DNA from: Oscillospiraceae bacterium
GTDB lineage: Bacteria; Bacillota; Clostridia; Oscillospirales; Ruminococcaceae
Length of the DNA: 64,000 nt
Reading direction: 5' to 3'
NCBI GenBank assembly: GCA_902363145.1
Contig: CABIZB010000004.1
Location: 124,001-188,000, forward strand
Both the position numbers and the translations under genes were made by a program. Shown piece after piece: positions 24,781 through 33,811 of the stretch. Each line of letters starts with the position of its first letter. The stretch's first letter is position 1. The notes beneath the pieces are model-generated. The model had not been told where the DNA came from and searched no databases. It saw only the letters and a list, made by a program, of their open reading frames with translations.

Positions 24781-25647
24781 ATGGAAAATCTTACAAATAT
24801 AAGCGTTATAAAGGATATTTTCGAGCGCCACGGCTTTACTTTTTCTAAGGCACTGGGTCAGAACTTTATCGTCAATCCCTCCGTGTGCCCCAAAATTGCC
24901 GAGATGGGCAACGCAAAGGCAGGCTTCGGAGTTATCGAGATAGGCACGGGCGTTGGCGTTCTCACTCACGAACTGGCTAAGCGTGCGGACAAGGTGGTAG
25001 CCGTTGAGATAGACAGCCGACTTATCCCCATACTGGACGAAACTCTGTCGGAGCATAACAACGTGAAGATCATCAATGCGGACGTTATGCAGACTGACCT
25101 GAAAAAAGTGATAGAAGAAAATTTCAGTGGTCTTGACGTGGCTGTGTGCGCAAATCTCCCCTATTACATCACCTCGCCTATTATAATGTATCTGCTGGAA
25201 AGCCGACTGCCTATAAAATCTATCACCGTAATGGTGCAGAAGGAAGCAGGCACAAGGCTTTGCGCAAAAATGGGCAGCAGAGAATGCGGCGCTGTAACGG
25301 CGGCGGTAAACTATTACGCCAAGCCCTCGCTGCTGTTCAACGTTTCCAGGGGCAGCTTTATGCCCGCGCCAAACGTTGATTCCTGCGTTATAAGGCTTGA
25401 TATACTGGACACTCCCCCTGTGGAAGTATCTGACGAGAAATATTTCTTTAAGGTAGTCCGTGGAAGCTTCTCCCAGAGGAGAAAGAACCTTGCAAACTCC
25501 CTTTCCTCGGCAATGGGAATGGAAAAGGCGACGGTCATAAACGCCATAAGGGAAGCGGGACTGAGTGAAAATATCCGCCCCGAACAGCTGTCGCTTCAGC
25601 AGTTTGCGGACGTATCCAACAGGCTTATGAAGATAGAAAGGGTGTAA
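24781..25647 (+). CDS. rsmA: 16S rRNA (adenine(1518)-N(6)/adenine(1519)-N(6))-dimethyltransferase
   Basis: 288 residues, KsgA family. SAM site VIEIGTGVGVLTHEL, then VAVEID, the catalytic NLPYYITSP and the C-terminal helical domain with RRKNLANSL. It dimethylates two adenines at the end of 16S rRNA. ATG 24781 has AGGAG upstream; two bases separate its stop from the next start. Confidence 0.97.
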   Translation: MENLTNISVIKDIFERHGFTFSKALGQNFIVNPSVCPKIAEMGNAKAGFGVIEIGTGVGVLTHELAKRADKVVAVEIDSRLIPILDETLSEHNNVKIINADVMQTDLKKVIEENFSGLDVAVCANLPYYITSPIIMYLLESRLPIKSITVMVQKEAGTRLCAKMGSRECGAVTAAVNYYAKPSLLFNVSRGSFMPAPNVDSCVIRLDILDTPPVEVSDEKYFFKVVRGSFSQRRKNLANSLSSAMGMEKATVINAIREAGLSENIRPEQLSLQQFADVSNRLMKIERV

Positions 25648-25649
25648 TT

Positions 25650-26243
25650 ATGCTGCAAATGACAAAGGGCTGCTACGTGCCTCTTGCAGATAAGCTCTGC
25701 GAGCAGTACAGCGAAAAGGACGGCTGCTTTACCGCAAACATAAACGGGGACAAAATAGAAAAGCTGATGCGTGAATACATCTCCATGCAGAAGGACAAGG
25801 TGTTCTTTATACTGGAGATCCCCGCAAGTGAAGCCGATGAAAAAAAGCTCCGCCAAAATTCCTCCGACCCTATGCACAAGGACGTTTATTACATGGATTT
25901 TCTTACAGCAAAGGAAGCAAATGAGCTGCTGGACTGCTACGGCGACCTGCTTATAAACGACGGTCTGAGCTGCTGCGGCTTCGGCTGCCATGACGATAAG
26001 TCGGAGATAATGAAAAATAAGAATAACGAGATCACCGTGTGGACAACAGAACCGCAGAAATATCACAAGCTGATGAAAAAATATGCACCTCAGGTCGAAA
26101 GCTGCAAAACTGCGTGGGAAACATTTTCCGACACCACAGCAGGCGAGTGCATAAGCATAGAGCTGGACGGAATAAGCGTATATGACCTGCCTGAAAGGCT
26201 CAAGAGCATGGGGCTGTATCTGGCAGAACAGGAGGAAGAATAA
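25650..26243 (+). CDS. Hypothetical protein
   Basis: 197 residues, soluble. It has SEADEKKLRQNSSDPMHKDVYYMDFL and LSCCGFGCHDD, with a three-Cys cluster that might bind a metal. I do not recognise a family. It starts two bases after rsmA and has an AAGGGTG site within the rsmA end, so it is co-translated with rsmA. Confidence 0.7.
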   Translation: MLQMTKGCYVPLADKLCEQYSEKDGCFTANINGDKIEKLMREYISMQKDKVFFILEIPASEADEKKLRQNSSDPMHKDVYYMDFLTAKEANELLDCYGDLLINDGLSCCGFGCHDDKSEIMKNKNNEITVWTTEPQKYHKLMKKYAPQVESCKTAWETFSDTTAGECISIELDGISVYDLPERLKSMGLYLAEQEEE

Positions 26244-26245
26244 AA

Positions 26246-27628
26246 ATGAATATGAAAAGAACATTAGCTACCATCACTGCGGCTGTTATGCTGTTATCCT
26301 TTTCGCCTGCTGTTTACGGTGAAGAGCTTATAAGCTTCTCTGTGGAGAAAGAGACCGCTCCTGTGGCAAATCCCCACAAGGGCTGGGTGCAGTATGTGTA
26401 TTCCGACTGGGACATCACAAGCCCTGAGATAGGCATAAAAAGCAATCCCACATGGAAATTTACAAACGTTGTTTATACCCGATTCCCGTGGAGCGATATC
26501 GAGACATCAAAGGGTGTATATGACTGGTCAAAGGTGGAGAAATGGGCTGAATTCTGCGCCGAAAACGGCAAGACCTTTGCTTTCGGCATTATCCCCTGCG
26601 ATTCGGGCGCTGACTGCAAAGACGGATATGTGCCACAATATGTTTATGACGAGGGCTGCGAATATGTCATTGCAAAGACATCAAGCTTTTACAGCGAGGA
26701 CGGCGTTCAGCGTGTGCCTGTGTGGTCGGACGAAATATACATCTCGGCAGTGGAGCGTCTGGCGCAGGCGGTGGCTGAGAAATATGACGGCGACCATCGA
26801 ATTGAGTTCATCGACATACGCAGCCTTGGCAACTGGGGCGAATGGCACACCTATGGGCTTGAGGGAAGCGAGATGCCCTCGGTTGATGTACAGAAGCAGT
26901 ACATCAAAATATGGGCAGACGCATTTGACCACACTTTGCTTGCGCTGAATGTCAACGATGAACGTTACAGCGAGACAGCGGAATATGCCGTTTCACTGGG
27001 TATGACACTGAGACGTGACGGGCTTGTGGGCATAGAGGGCTGCGAAAAATATCTTGCTCCGGCATATGAAGCAAAGCTTCCCACCATCGGCGAGACCTGC
27101 TACGGCTACACATATATGCGTGACAACGGCAAATGGACTGACAATAAGCTCACAAAGGCGGTAAAGGGCGGTCATCTTACATACATGGCTCTTGCGGGCG
27201 GAGTATATGACGGATACGAAATGTACAAGGAAAGGACAACCGCTGTAACCACGCTCCAGAACGAACTGGGCTACAATTTTGTTGTAAAAAGCGCTTCTGT
27301 GGCATATGATAACGGTAAGGCTGTTATCACGCTTAAAATAAAGAACGAGGGGCTTGATACCCAGCATTTCGATATGCGGCTGAAAATTGCGGCCACGGAT
27401 AAAAAGGGCAGGAATGCACGTAAGATATGCGGCAAAAGCTTTTTGATCAAAAGCGGCAGCTTTGAGGCAGGCAAAACAAAGGTCTATACCTTTACAACAG
27501 ATGCAGACAAAATACCCGAGGGAGCTTATCTGGCGGCGGGACTTTCCGATGAAAGCGGCTGTACTGTACGTTTCGGCAACAAGCACACCGTTTCAAACGG
27601 CTGCCTTATTCTTGGAAAAGCCAGATGA
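26246..27628 (+). CDS. Secreted DUF4832-type protein, glycosidase-like fold
   Basis: 460 residues with a signal peptide (about 1-25; MLLSFSPAVYGEE is the cleavage region). The NPHKGWVQYVYSDW opening, VYTRFPWSDIETSKGVYDWS and DIRSLGNWGEWHTYG are the pattern of DUF4832 proteins, which resemble GH42-like TIM-barrel glycosidases. In GNWGEWH the Glu could be catalytic. The last 110 residues form an Ig-like beta domain (VAYDNGKAVITLKIKNEG). It starts two bases after the previous stop. A plant-polysaccharide substrate would fit the organism, but this is inference. Confidence 0.85.
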   Translation: MNMKRTLATITAAVMLLSFSPAVYGEELISFSVEKETAPVANPHKGWVQYVYSDWDITSPEIGIKSNPTWKFTNVVYTRFPWSDIETSKGVYDWSKVEKWAEFCAENGKTFAFGIIPCDSGADCKDGYVPQYVYDEGCEYVIAKTSSFYSEDGVQRVPVWSDEIYISAVERLAQAVAEKYDGDHRIEFIDIRSLGNWGEWHTYGLEGSEMPSVDVQKQYIKIWADAFDHTLLALNVNDERYSETAEYAVSLGMTLRRDGLVGIEGCEKYLAPAYEAKLPTIGETCYGYTYMRDNGKWTDNKLTKAVKGGHLTYMALAGGVYDGYEMYKERTTAVTTLQNELGYNFVVKSASVAYDNGKAVITLKIKNEGLDTQHFDMRLKIAATDKKGRNARKICGKSFLIKSGSFEAGKTKVYTFTTDADKIPEGAYLAAGLSDESGCTVRFGNKHTVSNGCLILGKAR

Positions 27629-27803
27629 AATCGAAGAGTTATCACAAAGACAATAAATGAACAGCATAAAAATATTTTAAAATTTATTGCCATAACAAAT
27701 CAATAAATTTACAGAACATTAGGAGACAAAGCAAAAATGTGTCAAAAAATTGGGTTATAATTACTATGGAAAGTAGTCAGCGGATATCGCTGCTTAATAT
27801 AAA

Positions 27804-27825
27804 AGTTCAGCCGAAAAGGCCGAAC
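27804..27825 (+). promoter_or_regulatory. Leader hairpin before the PHP-like gene
   Basis: AGTTCAGCC-GAAAA-GGCCGAACT, directly upstream of the AAAGGAG ribosome site (27827-27833). It does not have a T run. Confidence 0.5.
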
Positions 27826-27843
27826 TGAAAGGAGCTTTTCGGA

Positions 27844-28581
27844 ATGTATAACCCACCGAAAATGATCGTTGATCTGAATGCGCAGATCCTGCCCGATATG
27901 GGCTGCGGCCCCGAAAGCTGCTCTGAAGCGGCTCAGATACTTGTAAAACTCGGCGAGCAGGGCGTAACTCACGTTGTCGCCGCACCTCGCTTTAACAGAT
28001 ATGATGAATCTGTCCCCCACTTTATTACAAGGCGTGGGGAAGCTATGGCAAAGTTCAGCGCTTATCTTTCTCAGAACAGAATGAGCCACGTTCCCCAGCT
28101 TGTAATGGGGGCGCTGGTAAGCTTTACCGACAATATGGCTGATGAGCCTGAGTTGGAGAGCCTTTGCATAAGCGACACAAATTATATGCTGGTGGAGCTG
28201 CCCTCCGTTCCCGCTACGGAGGAGCTTATCGGCAGCTTCAAAAAGCTTGCATGCGGCGGAAGAGTTCGTCCGCTGCTTGCACACATTGAAAAATATGCGG
28301 CTTATGCCGATGAAGAAGCCCTGGCGGAGCTTTTCTCCTCCGCTTCGGGGCAGATAAACTGCGACTCCGTTTTCAGCGCCGCAGGCATAAGGTATGCGGC
28401 CCGCCTTATCAAGGGCGGAAGCATATGCGGTCTTGGCAGCGGAAGATGCAGCCTTGATGATCCTCCGAGATACTCGGAAGCACGCAAGAAGCTTTCACGA
28501 AAGCTGGGTGCGGCGCTTTTCAACGAATCTGTAAGCAGATCCGAGGCAGTGCTTAGCAACGGGGACATCATAAAACCTTGA
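27844..28581 (+). CDS. CpsB/YwqE-like PHP-fold protein with lost metal ligands
   Basis: 245 residues with the layout of CpsB-type PHP tyrosine phosphatases. The active-site signatures are degraded. The usual DIHSHILPGIDDG reads DLNAQILPDMGCG, so Asn12 and Gln14 replace the two His. ATPH reads AAPR, and the late SDAH reads GSGRC. The middle LLAHIEKYA keeps its His. Three metal-binding sites are thus lost, and the protein is probably not a phosphatase. ATG 27844 has AAAGGAG upstream. The uridine-kinase-like gene follows by 25 bases; no capsule genes are in the window. Confidence 0.75.
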   Translation: MYNPPKMIVDLNAQILPDMGCGPESCSEAAQILVKLGEQGVTHVVAAPRFNRYDESVPHFITRRGEAMAKFSAYLSQNRMSHVPQLVMGALVSFTDNMADEPELESLCISDTNYMLVELPSVPATEELIGSFKKLACGGRVRPLLAHIEKYAAYADEEALAELFSSASGQINCDSVFSAAGIRYAARLIKGGSICGLGSGRCSLDDPPRYSEARKKLSRKLGAALFNESVSRSEAVLSNGDIIKP

Positions 28582-28606
28582 TAATCCGTCAGAAAGGAAA
28601 TATGTC

Positions 28607-29548
28607 ATGGAAAAATTTGCACGGGTCTCGTCTGTCAACAGGGAGGCTAAATGTCCCGAAAAGATAATCGAGCTGGCTGAGGACAATTACAGCGCATATA
28701 TAAACGAGGCGGCTGAGATGATACTCTCATCGGGAAAGCCCGTTGTTCTGCTCTCCGGCCCCTCAGGCTCGGGCAAGACCACAGCGGCACTGCGCATAGA
28801 AGCCCGTCTCAGGGAGCTTGGCAGGACTGCCCACACCCTTTCCATGGATAACTATTTTCTGCCCATATCCGATAAAAACAGGCATGAGCTTCCCCATGAC
28901 GAGGAGGGGAACATTGACCTTGAATCGCCGATGAGGCTGGATATCCCGCTTTTTACGGAGCATCTGAAAAAAATAGCCGCCTGCGAGGAATTTGAAATGC
29001 CCCGCTTTAATTTTGCGGCTCAGTCAAGAAGAGAGCCTGTTCCGTTTTTGAGAAAGCATGGGGAGATAATCATAATCGAGGGCATTCACGCCCTTAACCC
29101 CGATGTTACGGGCAATGACGAGGGCTTTGCACTGCATATGTATGTATCCGTCCGCACCTATCTTAAAGCGGCTGACGGCAGCCTTATGCACCCTGCGCAG
29201 ATCCGTCTTATGAGGCGGCTCTGCCGTGACAGTCTTTTCAGAAAGCGAAGCTATGCGGATATATTCCGTATGTTCGGCAGCGTTTCCCGTGGCGAAAAGC
29301 TGTACATCACGCCCTACAAAAAGCGTTCGGATTATGACATTGACACATTTATGGCATATGAAGCCTCGGTCTATAAAAATTTTCTGTATGACAATATTCT
29401 TGCTCAGGCGCATGATGAGCTGGCTGATTTCCCCTGCTGCGCTCAGATCTTACAGTTTCTGGGTGAACTGAACGCCATTGACCCCAAATATGTGCCGTCT
29501 GCTTCGATGATACGTGAGTTTATCGGGGGAAGTGAGCTGAAATACTGA
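28607..29548 (+). CDS. Uridine-kinase-like P-loop NTPase
   Basis: 313 residues. Walker A is GPSGSGKTT at about residue 50, then SMDNYFLP (the DxxxF/Y signature of uridine kinases) and EGIHALNP. The C-terminal section (RRLCRDSLFRKRSYADIFRMF) resembles the Udk2 group, which lacks the threonyl-tRNA synthetase-like N-terminal part seen in some homologs; here only about 35 extra residues precede the P-loop. It probably phosphorylates a nucleoside or related small molecule. Confidence 0.85.
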   Translation: MEKFARVSSVNREAKCPEKIIELAEDNYSAYINEAAEMILSSGKPVVLLSGPSGSGKTTAALRIEARLRELGRTAHTLSMDNYFLPISDKNRHELPHDEEGNIDLESPMRLDIPLFTEHLKKIAACEEFEMPRFNFAAQSRREPVPFLRKHGEIIIIEGIHALNPDVTGNDEGFALHMYVSVRTYLKAADGSLMHPAQIRLMRRLCRDSLFRKRSYADIFRMFGSVSRGEKLYITPYKKRSDYDIDTFMAYEASVYKNFLYDNILAQAHDELADFPCCAQILQFLGELNAIDPKYVPSASMIREFIGGSELKY

Positions 29549-29560
29549 TAAACATACCAT

Positions 29561-29589
29561 TTGACTTTTGCAAAAAAAAGGCATATAAT
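29561..29589 (+). promoter_or_regulatory. Promoter for mrp
   Basis: TTGACT (29561-29566), 17-base spacer, TATAAT (29584-29589). Confidence 0.8.
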
Positions 29590-29650
29590 ATATAAGTACA
29601 AACAAGACTAAAACGGTCTCGATTTATATGTATGGGAAAGGATGTTTCAA

Positions 29651-30493
29651 ATGAGCGAATGTACGCATAACTGCTCCTCCTGCGGCTCGGAATGTGCCGA
29701 GAGAAAATCTCCCCAGAGCTTTATCGAAAAGCTGGGCGAGGGCAGCAGCGTTAAAAAGGTAATAGGCATCGTAAGCGGAAAGGGCGGCGTTGGAAAGTCG
29801 CTGGTAACAGGTCTTATGGCTTCCGCTTTTGCAAAGAAGGGTCTGCACACCGCCGTGCTGGACGCTGATATCACAGGCCCCTCTATCCCCAAGATGTTCG
29901 GCATTACCGAGAGGGCTACAGGTACCGACAAGGGACTTATCCCTGTACGCAGCAAGGGCGGCGTTGATGTAATGAGCATCAACCTGCTGCTGGAAAACCC
30001 CTCCGATCCTGTTATCTGGAGAGGCCCTGTTATTGCAGGTGTTGTAAAGCAGTTCTGGAACGAGGTAATCTGGAACGATGTTGACTATATGTTCGTTGAT
30101 ATGCCTCCGGGAACAGGTGATGTTCCTCTGACAGTTTTCCAGTCCATTCCTGTTGACGGCGTTATCATAGTAACATCTCCTCAGGATCTGGTAAAGATGA
30201 TCGTGGGCAAGGCTGTGGGCATGGCACACCTCATGAACATTCCCATTCTGGGCATTGTAGAGAACATGAGCTATGTTGAATGTCCCGACTGCGGAAAGAA
30301 GATCAATCTGTACGGCGAGAGCCACACTGCGGAAGCTGCTGCGGAATATGGTCTGAAGGTGCTGGGCAGTCTGCCTGTTGACCCTGCCATAGCGCAGAGC
30401 TGCGACAGCGGAAATATTGAGGCAGTTGAAGACAAGTGGCTTTCCGAGGCTGTAAAGGCTGTTGAGGAAGCACCTGCAAAGCCTAAGGCATAA
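29651..30493 (+). CDS. mrp: Mrp/NBP35-family iron-sulfur cluster carrier ATPase
   Basis: 280 residues. The deviant P-loop is SGKGGVGKSLV, with LDADITGPSIPKMFG and DMPPGTGDVPL following. A CPDCGKK CxxC pair near residue 215 carries the bridging cluster. A Cys-rich N-terminus (CTHNCSSCGSEC) is present as in the NBP35-like subgroup. It delivers Fe-S clusters to apo-proteins. ATG 29651 has AAAGGATG upstream; ATG 29642 would overlap it. Confidence 0.95.
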   Translation: MSECTHNCSSCGSECAERKSPQSFIEKLGEGSSVKKVIGIVSGKGGVGKSLVTGLMASAFAKKGLHTAVLDADITGPSIPKMFGITERATGTDKGLIPVRSKGGVDVMSINLLLENPSDPVIWRGPVIAGVVKQFWNEVIWNDVDYMFVDMPPGTGDVPLTVFQSIPVDGVIIVTSPQDLVKMIVGKAVGMAHLMNIPILGIVENMSYVECPDCGKKINLYGESHTAEAAAEYGLKVLGSLPVDPAIAQSCDSGNIEAVEDKWLSEAVKAVEEAPAKPKA

Positions 30494-30497
30494 AAAA

Positions 30498-30530
30498 TTA
30501 TCCGTCTCTCTATGAGGGGCGGATTTTTCA
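30498..30530 (+). terminator. Probable terminator after mrp
   Basis: ATCCGTCTC...GGGGCGGATTTTTC, an imperfect stem with a T run. Confidence 0.55.
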
Positions 30531-30605
30531 TTTTTCCGAATCACCCCATAACAAAAGGAGCTGCTGCAACCTGTGCAACAGCTCATTAATATTTTTATTA
30601 AAAGA

Positions 30606-32051
30606 TCAATATGCCTTGCCCCAGTAAACCATGCACTTTGCAGGTTTGCCGCAGCATACACACTTGTCGGAAAGATTCTCCTGCTCAAAGGGGATACATC
30701 TGGAACCTACACCTGTAACTTCCTTTACCTTATCCTCACAAGCCTCGTCGCCGCACCACATAGCCTTGATAAAGCCGTCGCCGTTCTTTTCAAGCGCTTC
30801 GGTTATCTCGTCCATGGTCACGCAGGAATAGGTGCGTCTCTCACGGTTCTCGAGTGCTGCCTTGTAAAGTCCGTCATGTACCTCGGTAAGCTTGGTCTTA
30901 ACGGTATCTGCAATGCCGTCCAGAGATACAAAGCTCTTCTCACGGTTGTGACGTGTTACTATTACGCACTGGTTCTGCTCGATATCCTTGGGGCCTATCT
31001 CAATTCTGAGAGGAACACCCTTCATCTCGTACTGAGCAAACTTCCAGCCGGGAGAGTTGTCGCTGTCATCGACCTTTACTCTGATGCCTGCTGCCTTAAG
31101 GATATCTGCCACCTCGTTAGCCTTGTCGAGAACGCCCTCCTTGAACTGCTGGATAGGAACGATAACTGCCTGAATGGGTGCTACTGCGGGAGGAAGAACA
31201 AGTCCGTCGTTGTCGCCGTGGGTCATGATAACTGCGCCGATAAGACGGGTGGTCACGCCCCAAGAAGTCTGGTGAGGATATACCTTCTTATTGTCCTTGT
31301 CGGTGAACATGATATCGAATGCCTTTGCAAAACCGTCACCGAAATAGTGGGAGGTTCCTGCCTGGAGAGCCTTGCCGTCGTGCATAAGAGCCTCTATTGC
31401 GTAGGTTGCAACAGCGCCTGCAAACTTATCGCTCTCGGTCTTTCTTCCCTTTACAACGGGCATTGCAAGGTACTCCTCGCAGAACTGAGCATATACGTTC
31501 AGCATACGCTCGGTCTCTTCGATAGCCTCCTCAGCTGTTGCGTGAATGGTATGACCCTCCTGCCAGAGGAACTCTCTTGAACGGAGGAAAGGGCGGGTGG
31601 TCTTTTCCCATCTTACAACGCTTACCCACTGGTTGTAGAGCTTGGGCAGGTCACGGTAGGAATGAACGATGTTTGCGTAATGCTCGCAGAAAAGTGTCTC
31701 GGAAGTGGGGCGGACGCAAAGTCTGTCCTCCAGCTTCTCGTTGCCGCCCATTGTTACCCATGCAACCTCGGGAGCAAAGCCCTCAACGTGGTCTTTCTCC
31801 TTCTGGAGCAGGCTCTCGGGAATGAACATAGGCATGCAAACATTTTCATGACCTGTTGCCTTGAACATACCGTCAAGGATATGCTGGATATTTTCCCAGA
31901 TAGCATATGCGTAGGGGCGGATCACCATGCAGCCCTTTACGCTTGTGTATTCTACCAGCTCAGCCTTTTTGCATATATCGGTGTACCACTTTGCGAAATC
32001 CTCGTCCATTGAGGTTATCGCATCGACCATTTTCTTGTTATCCTTTGCCAT
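30606..32051 (-). CDS. proS: Proline--tRNA ligase (short, archaeal/eukaryal-type)
   Basis: 481 residues, class II synthetase. It lacks the bacterial editing insertion, and the C-terminal region ([17 protein letters not shown]... [18 protein letters not shown]) is the zinc-binding extension of the archaeal-type enzyme with the family's final Tyr. Motif regions include [31 protein letters not shown], and [15 protein letters not shown] 32051 has AAGGAG upstream; ATG 32072 overlaps that site. It overlaps the previous membrane-protein gene by 14 bases. Confidence 0.96.
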   Translation of the reverse strand: MAKDNKKMVDAITSMDEDFAKWYTDICKKAELVEYTSVKGCMVIRPYAYAIWENIQHILDGMFKATGHENVCMPMFIPESLLQKEKDHVEGFAPEVAWVTMGGNEKLEDRLCVRPTSETLFCEHYANIVHSYRDLPKLYNQWVSVVRWEKTTRPFLRSREFLWQEGHTIHATAEEAIEETERMLNVYAQFCEEYLAMPVVKGRKTESDKFAGAVATYAIEALMHDGKALQAGTSHYFGDGFAKAFDIMFTDKDNKKVYPHQTSWGVTTRLIGAVIMTHGDNDGLVLPPAVAPIQAVIVPIQQFKEGVLDKANEVADILKAAGIRVKVDDSDNSPGWKFAQYEMKGVPLRIEIGPKDIEQNQCVIVTRHNREKSFVSLDGIADTVKTKLTEVHDGLYKAALENRERRTYSCVTMDEITEALEKNGDGFIKAMWCGDEACEDKVKEVTGVGSRCIPFEQENLSDKCVCCGKPAKCMVYWGKAY

Positions 32052-32421
32052 TTGGATTCTCCTTTTCATCATCTTTATAATCGTCGAGGTTCATTTCGCC
32101 CTCGTAAATGTCATAGACTTTATAATTATCCTCCACCCTTGCGGGACTCGGCTCGGCCTTGTCATCGGGGATATTTTTCTTTTTCTTGCCTGAGATGCTG
32201 TCCCACGCCTTATCAACGGCGGCAGCCATCTTGGGGAGAAATGTGGTGAGCAGATATATGAGCACCATGGCGATAATGCCGGTTATAAGCGCAGACCCCA
32301 GCGGCATAGTTGAACCCGAAGCTGTCGTATCAGCAGCCGTAGTCTCGACAACGGTGGTCTCTGCCGCAGTATCATCTGCAAGAGCTTCCGAAACGATAGC
32401 TTCAGCGGTGCTTGTCTCCAT
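32038..32421 (-). CDS. Single-TM membrane protein, unknown
   Basis: 127 residues: a Thr/Ala-rich N-terminal part ([19 protein letters not shown]) outside, one TM helix at about residues 42-63 ([19 protein letters not shown]), and a charged cytoplasmic tail with KKKK and a short [22 protein letters not shown] 32421 has GGGAGG upstream. Its 3' end overlaps proS, so the two are co-transcribed from 32459-32487. No known family. Confidence 0.7.
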   Translation of the reverse strand: METSTAEAIVSEALADDTAAETTVVETTAADTTASGSTMPLGSALITGIIAMVLIYLLTTFLPKMAAAVDKAWDSISGKKKKNIPDDKAEPSPARVEDNYKVYDIYEGEMNLDDYKDDEKENPNGKG

Positions 32422-32458
32422 CAAAGCCGACCTCCCTTCATGAGTAAACATATTTTAA

Positions 32459-32487
32459 ATTATAGCACATATTTTCCCTTAATTCAA
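32459..32487 (-). promoter_or_regulatory. Promoter for the TM protein-proS unit
   Basis: Minus strand TTGAAT (32482-32487), 17-base spacer, TATAAT (32459-32464). Confidence 0.75.
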
Positions 32488-32523
32488 TAGTTATTTTATA
32501 AATTTGCCGACAAGGAGACAAAG

Positions 32524-32553
32524 AAAAGCTGCCATGTGACCCATGACAGCTTT
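32524..32553 (-). terminator. Terminator after cellobiose 2-epimerase
   Basis: On the minus strand AAAGCTGTCATG, loop, CATGGCAGCTTTTCTTT. Confidence 0.8.
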
Positions 32554-32569
32554 CGGATTTGATCATTTA

Positions 32570-33739
32570 TCAGACATCAATGCCTCTGGTCATAACTTCC
32601 ATGCACATTCTGCCGTTGTGATAAGGGCACTTCCACTCGTTTACCATGGTGAATTTGAGCATGGGCTTGCCGTTGTAATCAACTTCTGCCCACCATTCGC
32701 TGCCCTTGCGCTTGTCTATCTGGACATCTCTTATCCATTCCCATACCTTGCCCGCAGCTTCAAGGAACTTCTTGTCGCCGCCGTGCTGATATGCGTTGAT
32801 GAAGCCTACAACAGTCTCTGCCTGAACCCACCATACACGCTTCTTGTCTATCTCGGTCTTGTCTCTCTCGTTGTTGAGGGAGCCGTTCTCGTATGCGATA
32901 TTGTAAATGTTGTTGGAAATTCTAAGGTTAATGTTCTTCCACTTCTCAATGTAGTCCTTGTCGCCCATTACGTCGCAGGCACGGTCAAGGAGCCATGTTG
33001 CTTCGATATCATGGCCGTAGGAATGGATATCGCCGATAACGTTCAGCTCACGGTCAAAGAATACCAGCAGCTTGTTGTTCTCGCTGTCAAATATCTTGTT
33101 CTCGGTGATATCGAGGAGAAATTTAAGTCTTGCCTTTACTCTCTCGTCTCCGCTTGCCTGGAGCAGAACTGTGTAGCCCTCAATAAGGTGGAGAACGGTG
33201 TTCATGGTCTTGTCTGCCATAAGTCCGTTTTCGCTGAGAGCGTCGTTTTCAATAAGCTTCCAGTTCTTGTCGAAAGCTTCCATATAAGCCACATCATCGG
33301 TGCACTTTTCCTCAACTGTGTCAAAAAGCTCAAAAGCAAGGTCGAGAGCTTCCTTATCCTTGCAGGCAAGGTAGTATGTGGAAAGGGCATAGATAGCAAA
33401 AGCCTGATTGTAGGTGTGCTTCATGCTGTCCATAACTGTGCCGTCGTAGTTCATCATCCAGTAAACGCCGCCGTTCTCACGGTCAACGCAGTGGTTTTTC
33501 AGGAACTCGTATGCGTGCTTTGCGTTGTCAAGGTTCTTTTCGCCGCCGATGGTGCGGTAAACAGAGGAATAGAACCAGAGTATTCTGGAATTGAGGATAA
33601 CGCCCTTGCCGCCCTTTTTGTCAAGGTTAAGGTCGTTGTCCATCTGACCGTAAAAGCCGCCGAACTCATCGTCTCTGAGAGCGTCCCAGAAAGGGATTAT
33701 ATGGTTTTCAAGCTCATTTTTTACTTCGTTTATAAGCAT
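32570..33739 (-). CDS. ce: Cellobiose 2-epimerase (AGE family)
   Basis: 389 residues, the length of the well-studied Ruminococcus albus enzyme. The (alpha/alpha)6 barrel pattern shows NSRILWFYSSVYR, GGVYWMMNYDG, KHTYNQAFAIYALS, SYGHDIEATWLLDRA and the late KRKGSEWWAEVDYNG, with the conserved catalytic His residues in HTYNQ, GHDIE and later. It turns cellobiose and other beta-1,4 disaccharides into the 2-epimer for mannosylglucose metabolism. It is 72 bases behind secA and likely read through from it; a hairpin lies between. Confidence 0.93.
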   Translation of the reverse strand: MLINEVKNELENHIIPFWDALRDDEFGGFYGQMDNDLNLDKKGGKGVILNSRILWFYSSVYRTIGGEKNLDNAKHAYEFLKNHCVDRENGGVYWMMNYDGTVMDSMKHTYNQAFAIYALSTYYLACKDKEALDLAFELFDTVEEKCTDDVAYMEAFDKNWKLIENDALSENGLMADKTMNTVLHLIEGYTVLLQASGDERVKARLKFLLDITENKIFDSENNKLLVFFDRELNVIGDIHSYGHDIEATWLLDRACDVMGDKDYIEKWKNINLRISNNIYNIAYENGSLNNERDKTEIDKKRVWWVQAETVVGFINAYQHGGDKKFLEAAGKVWEWIRDVQIDKRKGSEWWAEVDYNGKPMLKFTMVNEWKCPYHNGRMCMEVMTRGIDV

Positions 33740-33770
33740 TTTATTTCTCCTCCTGACATATAAACAGCTT

Positions 33771-33801
33771 CTCCGAAAACACGCAGAGCATATTTTCGGA
33801 G
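33771..33801 (-). terminator. Hairpin between secA and ce
   Basis: CTCCGAAAA, 13-base loop, TTTTCGGAG; no strong T run, so perhaps partial termination. Confidence 0.5.
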
Positions 33802-33811
33802 AACACAGTTT

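Noticed and set aside
32543..33763. 406-codon open frame opposite the cellobiose 2-epimerase gene
   Set aside because: Shadow of the real gene; low-complexity Val/Leu/Cys content.
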